64,000 nt of DNA from Chitinivorax tropicus (GTDB taxonomy: Bacteria; Pseudomonadota; Gammaproteobacteria; Burkholderiales; SCOH01). Below the pieces are notes generated by a model that saw only the letters and a program-made list of their open reading frames with translations, did not search any database and had not been told where the DNA came from. A program made the position numbers and the translations under genes. Positions 59,238 to 64,000 of this stretch are shown here, piece by piece (within the stretch, counting starts at the first letter, position 1; each line of letters begins with the position of its first letter). The DNA lies in the NCBI RefSeq assembly GCF_014202905.1, contig NZ_JACHHY010000001.1, positions 275,913 to 339,912 on the forward strand, in the 5' to 3' direction.

Positions 59238-59729
59238 TCATTGTGACGCGACTTCCAACTCGGCAGCGGTCAGCGCCGTGCTTTTAGCGGTGACCTCTTT
59301 CGCCTCCAATGCCGCTTTCTTCACCACACTGGCGGCCTTCTTTTCCGCCACGATGGCTTTTTCCAGCAGCTTGGTCAGCTCTTCGACCCGCTCCGTCAAT
59401 TCGGCCACTTCCTTCCGGCTGGGCACGCCCAGGCGTGCTACCACCCCTGCCACGCGATCTTGGAACACCTGCTCCAACTTGTCCCAGGTCTCGGTCGCCT
59501 TCGAGGTGCCCTTGGAAACCTGCTTGCTGACAGCTTTCTGTGTCTTGGCTTGCAGTGCTTCGCCTTCTTTCACCAGCTCCTCAAACACCTTGTTGCCAGT
59601 GGATTGCGCCTTGGCAAACGCGCCCAAGCCTGCCAGCCAGATTTGCTGGGCCGAATCCTTGGTGCCCTTGATCAGATCGTTTTCGGTGACGTTGACAGCG
59701 ATATTCTTCAATTGTTTGACCACGGCCAT
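59238..59729 (-). CDS. phasin family, polyhydroxyalkanoate granule-associated protein
   Basis: A 163-residue protein of the PhaI/PhaF phasin type. DSAQQIWLAGLGAFAKAQSTGNKVFEELVKEGE is the family signature. A coiled-coil AELTERVEELTKLLEKAIVAEKKAAS and an Ala/Lys-rich C-terminal tail follow. Phasins coat PHA granules and set their size. AGGAGCCCATC precedes the ATG at 59729. No PHA synthase is in the window. Confidence 0.9.
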   Translation of the reverse strand: MAVVKQLKNIAVNVTENDLIKGTKDSAQQIWLAGLGAFAKAQSTGNKVFEELVKEGEALQAKTQKAVSKQVSKGTSKATETWDKLEQVFQDRVAGVVARLGVPSRKEVAELTERVEELTKLLEKAIVAEKKAASVVKKAALEAKEVTAKSTALTAAELEVASQ

Positions 59730-59889
59730 GATGGGCTCCTCTGTATCATCGATTGTGCATGACGCCACCAGACGGCGCCTTCCGGACTGCTTGCCAACCA
59801 GGTGTACCTGGCGCGGCTTCAATGGAATCTAGTCTATGCAACAAATCTAGAGGGGGGCCACTAATCGCACAGCCAGGGCTTGATTCAGA

Positions 59890-60831
59890 TCAAGCCGAGA
59901 CGCTGTCATGCATGATCGGGTGCCGGTCAGCCAGCCCGTCTGATCCAGGCTCCATGGGCAAGGGCTCATGGTGCTCCAGCAGCAAGTCGCGGAATGCCCG
60001 CATGGCCGAGGTCAACGCCATGTCACGGCGATAGATCAGCAAAGTCGGCGCATGGGCAAATTGTTTGGGCATGGGGTGGATACGCACCGCGCCGTACAGC
60101 CGATGCTGCTGCACCACCGACAATGGCATCATCGACATACCCATGCCTGCCGCTACACACCCCATGATGGCGTCAAAGGAGCCAAACACCATGCTGCGCC
60201 GTGGGATAGCGCCCACATGGGCGAGCCATCGCTCCAGATTGGCACGGTACATGCACCCTGGTCGGAAAACCATGATTGCCATTTCGCCAATCTGGGCAGG
60301 GCTAGGTTGGGTTACACAACTGGCGCTGGTGACCAGTACCAGCTCCTCTTGAAACACCACATCCTGTGCCAGATCCGGATGTGACAGCGGCGCCGCCACC
60401 AGAGCAGCAGTCAGCTTCAGCTCAAGCACTGCTGGCACCAGCTCGCCGGTGGTGCCAGTCTGCAGATTCAGCTCCACATCGGGGTACCGGGCATGGTAGC
60501 GCGGCAGGATGGCTGGCAAACGCGAGGCAGCCGTGGTCTCCATGGTGCCCAAGGTCAATGGGCCATGGGGGCAACCCTGATCAGATACCGCCGACCGCGC
60601 CTCCTCCATCAAACGGATGATGCGCGCAGCGTAGCGTAACAACACCTCGCCGGAGGGCGTCAGCTGCATCTGGCGAGGCTGGCGATGAAACAACCGCACC
60701 CCCAGTGAGGCCTCCAGCTGTTTGATACGGGCTGTGACATTCGACTGTACATAGTGCAGCTGTTCAGCAGCCCGGGTCACACTGCCCGTCTCGGCTACGG
60801 CATGAAATATTTTCAGGCTGACGATATCCAT
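59890..60831 (-). CDS. LysR-family transcriptional regulator
   Basis: A 313-residue LysR regulator. The N-terminal winged helix shows SLKIFHAVAETGSVTRAAEQLHYVQSNVTARIKQLEASLGVRLFHR, and the effector domain starts around residue 90. It is divergent from an MFS exporter-tautomerase pair, with a palindrome in the shared gap, so it most likely regulates them. The inducer is not known. Confidence 0.93.
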   Translation of the reverse strand: MDIVSLKIFHAVAETGSVTRAAEQLHYVQSNVTARIKQLEASLGVRLFHRQPRQMQLTPSGEVLLRYAARIIRLMEEARSAVSDQGCPHGPLTLGTMETTAASRLPAILPRYHARYPDVELNLQTGTTGELVPAVLELKLTAALVAAPLSHPDLAQDVVFQEELVLVTSASCVTQPSPAQIGEMAIMVFRPGCMYRANLERWLAHVGAIPRRSMVFGSFDAIMGCVAAGMGMSMMPLSVVQQHRLYGAVRIHPMPKQFAHAPTLLIYRRDMALTSAMRAFRDLLLEHHEPLPMEPGSDGLADRHPIMHDSVSA

Positions 60832-60847
60832 CCTGGCATCTCAAAAT

Positions 60848-60864
60848 ATGATGGCAACCATCAT
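60848..60864. promoter_or_regulatory. palindromic LysR-type operator
   Basis: ATGATGG-CAA-CCATCAT, a perfect palindrome with T-N11-A spacing, 17 bases upstream of the LysR start and 70 upstream of the MFS start. Confidence 0.6.
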
Positions 60865-60934
60865 TATTATTCATTTCTGTTGATATGTGAAATTACCTAT
60901 ACTGCCCACAAGCCAATTCAATCGTGAAACTTTG

Positions 60935-62104
60935 ATGAAACACCCCCCGACCCTCGTCCAAACACTATTCGCGGGCATTGCCTGCGTGATGATCGTACAT
61001 GGTATTGGCCGCTTTGCTTACACCCCGATCCTGCCGCTGATGGTTGAATCAGGCCTGTCGCTCAAGCAAGGGGGCTGGGTGGCGTCAGCCAATTATGTGG
61101 GGTACCTGCTGGGCGCACTGTTCACCATATGCTATCAGGGCAGACGCAGGCCTTGGCTGCGTGGCGCGCTGCTGATCAACATCCTGACCCTGCTTGGCAT
61201 GCCGCTGGTGCAAAGCTGGCCCAGTTGGGCAGTGTTACGGTTTGTGGCTGGCATCAGCAATGGCATTGCATTTGTGTATGCCTCCACTTTTGTCTTTGCC
61301 TATTTGGCACAAGCCAATCGCATGGCACTGAGCGGCTTGCTGTATGCTGGGGTGGGGCTGGGGATCGCCTTTTCCGGCACGCTGGTCAGCCTGTTGACCC
61401 AGATGCAAGGCCATTGGGAAAGTGGCTGGTGGGCAGCCGCAGGCCTGTGCGCACTGGCGCTCTGGCCCGCCATGCAGCTGAGCGAGCCTCCCCTCCCCTC
61501 CGCACAACGCCCCACATCGGCGCGGCCAGCCAATTCACAGCTGACCTGGGTAGCACTGGGCTATGGCTGTTCAGGGCTGGGTTACATTGTCAGCGCCACC
61601 TTCCTGCCGACATTGGTGCGGCAAACACCAGGCCTCGCAGATTGGGCCGCCGCCAGCTGGGTGCTGGTCGGCCTGGCAGCCATTCCATCCACCTTGTTCT
61701 GGAGCTGGCTGATGCAGCGCATCGGTGAGCTTCGCGCCCTGCTGCTGGCCTACGGGCTGCAGATCATCGGCATCCTGGCGCCGGTACATATCGGCGGCCT
61801 GCCAGGCGTCCTGCTTGGTGCTTTGTTGCTAGGCAGCACCTTTCTGGGCATTGTCGTCATGGCAGTCACCCTGGCACGCCGATACGACCCACTAGGCGGC
61901 AGCCGCACCGTGGGCTTGCTGACTTTGGTTTATGGCACCGGCCAGATCATCGGCCCACTGATCACCGCCAGCCTGGCGCACCATCCTCAGGGCATGGCCC
62001 ACTCGCTGGAAATCGCCGCAGGCAGCCTGCTGGTGGGCGCGATACTGCTGATCAAATCAGCACAGCCCGCCCGGCCCCTGCCACAGCAGCTGCCCCAGAC
62101 CTGA
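60935..62104 (+). CDS. YbfB/YjiJ-family MFS transporter
   Basis: A 389-residue major-facilitator protein with 12 predicted membrane segments. The early FAGIACVMIVHGIGRFAYTPILPLM and GGWVASANYVGYLLGALF are characteristic of the YbfB/YjiJ family. GLLTLVYGTGQIIGPLITASLA lies near the end. Substrate unknown. The ATG at 60935 fits the family start; no strong ribosome site is visible. A tautomerase gene follows 27 bases later. Confidence 0.88.
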   Translation: MKHPPTLVQTLFAGIACVMIVHGIGRFAYTPILPLMVESGLSLKQGGWVASANYVGYLLGALFTICYQGRRRPWLRGALLINILTLLGMPLVQSWPSWAVLRFVAGISNGIAFVYASTFVFAYLAQANRMALSGLLYAGVGLGIAFSGTLVSLLTQMQGHWESGWWAAAGLCALALWPAMQLSEPPLPSAQRPTSARPANSQLTWVALGYGCSGLGYIVSATFLPTLVRQTPGLADWAAASWVLVGLAAIPSTLFWSWLMQRIGELRALLLAYGLQIIGILAPVHIGGLPGVLLGALLLGSTFLGIVVMAVTLARRYDPLGGSRTVGLLTLVYGTGQIIGPLITASLAHHPQGMAHSLEIAAGSLLVGAILLIKSAQPARPLPQQLPQT

Positions 62105-62131
62105 TTATTCAACCACGCATAGGACTGACCC

Positions 62132-62335
62132 ATGCCATACGTCAACATCAAAATCACCCGCGAGGGTGCCACCGCTGAGCAAAAAGCCGCATTGATCAAA
62201 GGCGTGACGCAATTGCTGGTGGATGTACTGGACAAAAACCCGAACACCACCGTAGTGGTGATCGATGAAGTTGAAACCGACAACTGGGGAATCGGCGGCG
62301 AAACCGTGACCATCCGCCGACAAGCAGGGCGCTAG
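62132..62335 (+). CDS. 4-oxalocrotonate tautomerase family protein
   Basis: A 67-residue tautomerase. Pro2, which becomes the catalytic N-terminal base after Met removal, is present (MPYVNIKITREG), with EQKAALIKGVTQLLVDVL and VVVIDEVETDNWGIGGE as usual. Members isomerise unsaturated keto acids in aromatic degradation. It probably functions with the MFS transporter under the LysR regulator. Confidence 0.93.
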   Translation: MPYVNIKITREGATAEQKAALIKGVTQLLVDVLDKNPNTTVVVIDEVETDNWGIGGETVTIRRQAGR

Positions 62336-62660
62336 CTATCAAACCCTGCAAGATGACAAGGTCTTCTGTTAAACAATTCTGGTCGTTCGGCATACCATGC
62401 CTTCATGACCCCAAGGCCCCGTCCACCGCCGACGAACAGCCGATCTGTGAATTCCTTGCCATTATCCGTCAGCAGCCGGTGGATCTTGCAGGGACAGGCT
62501 TTGTGCAGGGCACGGAGGAAGCAGCTGACTGCATCAGCGGGCAATGAACACCCAGCGTGTGGCCCGATCGATGGCGACAAACAGATGGTATCGGCTGGAT
62601 TCATCGGCCATCTGTGGCAGGTCAACCATGACGCCCGCCTATCTTGATGGCATAATAAAT
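62332..62660 (-). pseudogene. IS481-family transposase fragment
   Basis: Minus-strand pieces in two frames, separated by a stop or frameshift near 62550. The first reads VDLPQMADESSRYHLFVAIDRATRWVFIAR in broken form, the second ADAVSCFLRALHKACP followed by KIHRLLTDNGKEFTDRLF. These are consecutive parts of the rve catalytic core of an IS481-type transposase (the D-x-E region). Both ends are missing. It overlaps the tautomerase stop and abuts the vgrG remnant, so it is a decayed insertion at the edge of the T6SS fragment. Confidence 0.75.
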
Positions 62661-62675
62661 CGTCAATATTTGACG
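62661..62675. repeat. short inverted repeat between IS remnant and vgrG remnant
   Basis: CGTCAA-TAT-TTGACG, a perfect palindrome immediately upstream of the vgrG remnant. Could be an operator or an element end; not assigned. Confidence 0.3.
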
Positions 62676-62683
62676 GCAAACGC

Positions 62684-62851
62684 ATGTCTAACTTCGCCTT
62701 GCTGTTCCGTCAGGCGCTGGGTCGATTCACAGCGACCAACCGTCTGTTCCAGCCCGTCCCCGCCAACCACCCGAATGCGCTGATCGTTGAAACGGTGCAG
62801 GGCTTCGCATCGCTGCTGAACCCAATCCTCGCAGAGACCGCACATGGGTAA
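62684..62851 (+). pseudogene. vgrG 5' remnant (55 codons)
   Basis: A short frame from an ATG at 62684. It starts MSNFALLFRQALGRFTATNR and continues LFQ...NALIVETVQG, matching the N-terminus of VgrG (TssI) spike proteins, then diverges and stops after 55 codons. A VgrG is normally over 600 residues, so most of the gene has been lost. The end overlaps the effector start by 8 bases, so the remnant may now act as a leader for effector translation. Confidence 0.55.
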
Positions 62852-64000
62852 GCTCTGTCACCGCTGTCAACGTAAAGGCTACGCGCTGTTTCCAGTGCTG
62901 TATGCCGTGGCCCCCAAAGCGCTCCAGGCCCAGCTGCCCAAGCTGGCTGAACCGTTTGGAGCAGGCATCACCCAGCAGGTGCTGAAACAGCACGACTACT
63001 ACCTGCGTGGGCTGGAGGCCGGTTATGTGTACCTGCTCTACCCCAACAAACAATGGAAAGGCTATCTGGTCGATCCGGAAGGGGCGATGCTGTACTACCC
63101 CAACCTGACACTGGAAGACATGCCTGCCGCGCCGCCGGACAAGCCCCTGCGCCAGACCTGCAGCAATCAGGCGCACAACAGCCTGCCGGGTCGGGCCCTC
63201 TGCATAGAAGACACCCGGGGGCCGGTGTGGATCGCCTTCAGCCGCCACCGCTGGACCAAGGCAGTGCGCGATGGGCACGCCAAGCACCCCGCCATGCGGA
63301 TGCAGGCGATCACAGCACTCGACGACAGCCCCTTCGCCCACGCCCTGCCAGCCAGCCCGGCCAATTTGAAACAATGGGTGGCGAATTTTGATGAGATGCG
63401 CGTCCGGCAACTCAATCGCAGCCCGCTGACAGCGGGGGTGCTCAACGACAATGGCCATCTGACACGGTTGCCCGACCAGATGAAGCAGATGTCCGCCACG
63501 GGCAAGCAGGGCCTGATCATGGCGCTGTTCGACCCGGTGGGCATCACAGCCACCCTCAACGCCTCGCGCAATGGTCTGGCTGAACAGATACTGCTCCTGG
63601 ATGACAAGCTGACCCAGCCGGAACGAGAGGACCTGATGGTGGCCAGCCTGATCATGGAAATGAAACAACATATCGAAGCCCAAGCCAGCAAGGGGGAAAC
63701 CGATCCAGAAGACCGGGCCGAAGCCCAAGCCAAGGGCTGGCAGCGTTATGAAAAACACCTGGATCACCGCAAATATGACCCGGTCTTGAAAAAACTACAG
63801 ACCAAGCAACAGCTGGCCAAACAGCTCGAAACATACTCGACGGACTATGTGGGCTGGATGAAATCCACCCAGCTTGGGCACGTGCTCAATCAAGACATCG
63901 ACCCAGCTGACCCGGGCAATGGGCTGGCGTTGGAGCACTACTTTGTCATCTGTGCAAGCGGCTCTGGCCACACCAAAGAAGAGCATGAACAACTCTGGCA
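62844..64000 (+). CDS. VasX-like type VI secretion effector, partial (C-terminus beyond window)
   Basis: An open frame of 385 visible codons without a stop. The N-terminus KLCHRCQRKGYALFPVLYAVAPKALQAQL, then EPFGAGITQQVLKQHDYYLRGLEAGYVYLLYP, matches the VasX N-terminal region of T6SS effectors. GPVWIAFSRHRWTKAVRDGHAKHPAMRMQAI is also typical. VasX-type toxins form pores in target membranes. The protein continues past 64000, so the toxin domain and any immunity gene are not seen. The antisense frame on the minus strand is a composition artefact. Confidence 0.8.
   Translation, partial: MGKLCHRCQRKGYALFPVLYAVAPKALQAQLPKLAEPFGAGITQQVLKQHDYYLRGLEAGYVYLLYPNKQWKGYLVDPEGAMLYYPNLTLEDMPAAPPDKPLRQTCSNQAHNSLPGRALCIEDTRGPVWIAFSRHRWTKAVRDGHAKHPAMRMQAITALDDSPFAHALPASPANLKQWVANFDEMRVRQLNRSPLTAGVLNDNGHLTRLPDQMKQMSATGKQGLIMALFDPVGITATLNASRNGLAEQILLLDDKLTQPEREDLMVASLIMEMKQHIEAQASKGETDPEDRAEAQAKGWQRYEKHLDHRKYDPVLKKLQTKQQLAKQLETYSTDYVGWMKSTQLGHVLNQDIDPADPGNGLALEHYFVICASGSGHTKEEHEQLW

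Noticed and set aside
62727..63767. Long minus-strand frame (346 codons) opposite the VasX-like gene
   Set aside because: It is antisense to the effector frame, which has a recognised N-terminal domain and start; high G+C produces long antisense frames.

Overview
The window looks like a chromosomal segment of a betaproteobacterium (roughly 57-58% G+C by eye). The evidence is the conserved trpS / site-2 protease / yciO / rnm and yciB / yciI / bolA / PPIase clusters, the fmdB-DUF502-aspS cluster, a betaproteobacterial proteasome-like (BPH) protein, and a Pseudomonas-like aot-aru arginine cluster. A Neisseriales-type member is plausible, but the sequence alone does not fix the genus.

Layout. 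1-12.2 kb holds housekeeping genes: an EamA exporter, trpS, site-2 protease, yciO, rnm, yciB, yciI, bolA, a parvulin, aspS, DUF502, FmdB, a DinG/YoaA helicase and a methyltransferase. 12.2-22.1 kb is mixed: two tandem secreted carbohydrate-binding-like proteins, a DGC zinc protein, an FAH-family hydrolase, hslO, a BPH-type proteasome homologue, ETF-quinone oxidoreductase and a large zincin lipoprotein. 22.2-33.1 kb is a complete type I-C CRISPR-Cas locus on the minus strand: cas3, cas5d, cas8c, cas7, cas4, cas1, cas2, leader, and an array of 38 identical 37-nt repeats with 37 spacers. 33.4-39.7 kb holds a TorT-like binding protein, an aldehyde dehydrogenase, a VWA protein, a nucleotidyltransferase, a GNAT and a PilZ protein. 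39.8-58.4 kb is an arginine uptake and arginine succinyltransferase (AST) block (aotJ, permease remnant, aotO, aotP, argR, astC, aruF, aruG, astD, a binding protein, astB, astE), with a divergent NAD-glutamate dehydrogenase that would consume the glutamate formed. 58.4-62.3 kb has a TetR regulator, a phasin, and a LysR / MFS / tautomerase unit. 62.3-64 kb is a type VI secretion fragment: an IS481-like remnant, a vgrG 5' remnant, and a VasX-like effector that runs off the window.

Most notable: the 424-base gap between cas3 and cas5d contains what looks like a CreTA-type module, a crRNA-like RNA plus a gene it represses. A degenerate repeat keeps the CAGC/GCTG stem with a 6-nt loop and the exact 13-nt 3' end of the CRISPR repeat. 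It is followed by a spacer-like sequence whose first 11 bases match, except at position 6, a site 120 bases away that carries a TTC PAM. That site overlaps a candidate promoter for an undescribed 43-residue single-pass membrane peptide read toward cas5d. This fits a Cascade-repressed toxin that would addict the cell to its own type I-C effector.

The arginine permease genes are also remarkable. aotQ and aotM appear collapsed into one hisQ/hisM chimera carrying two frameshifts, while the rest of the pathway is intact. All assignments come from reading the sequence; no database search was run.
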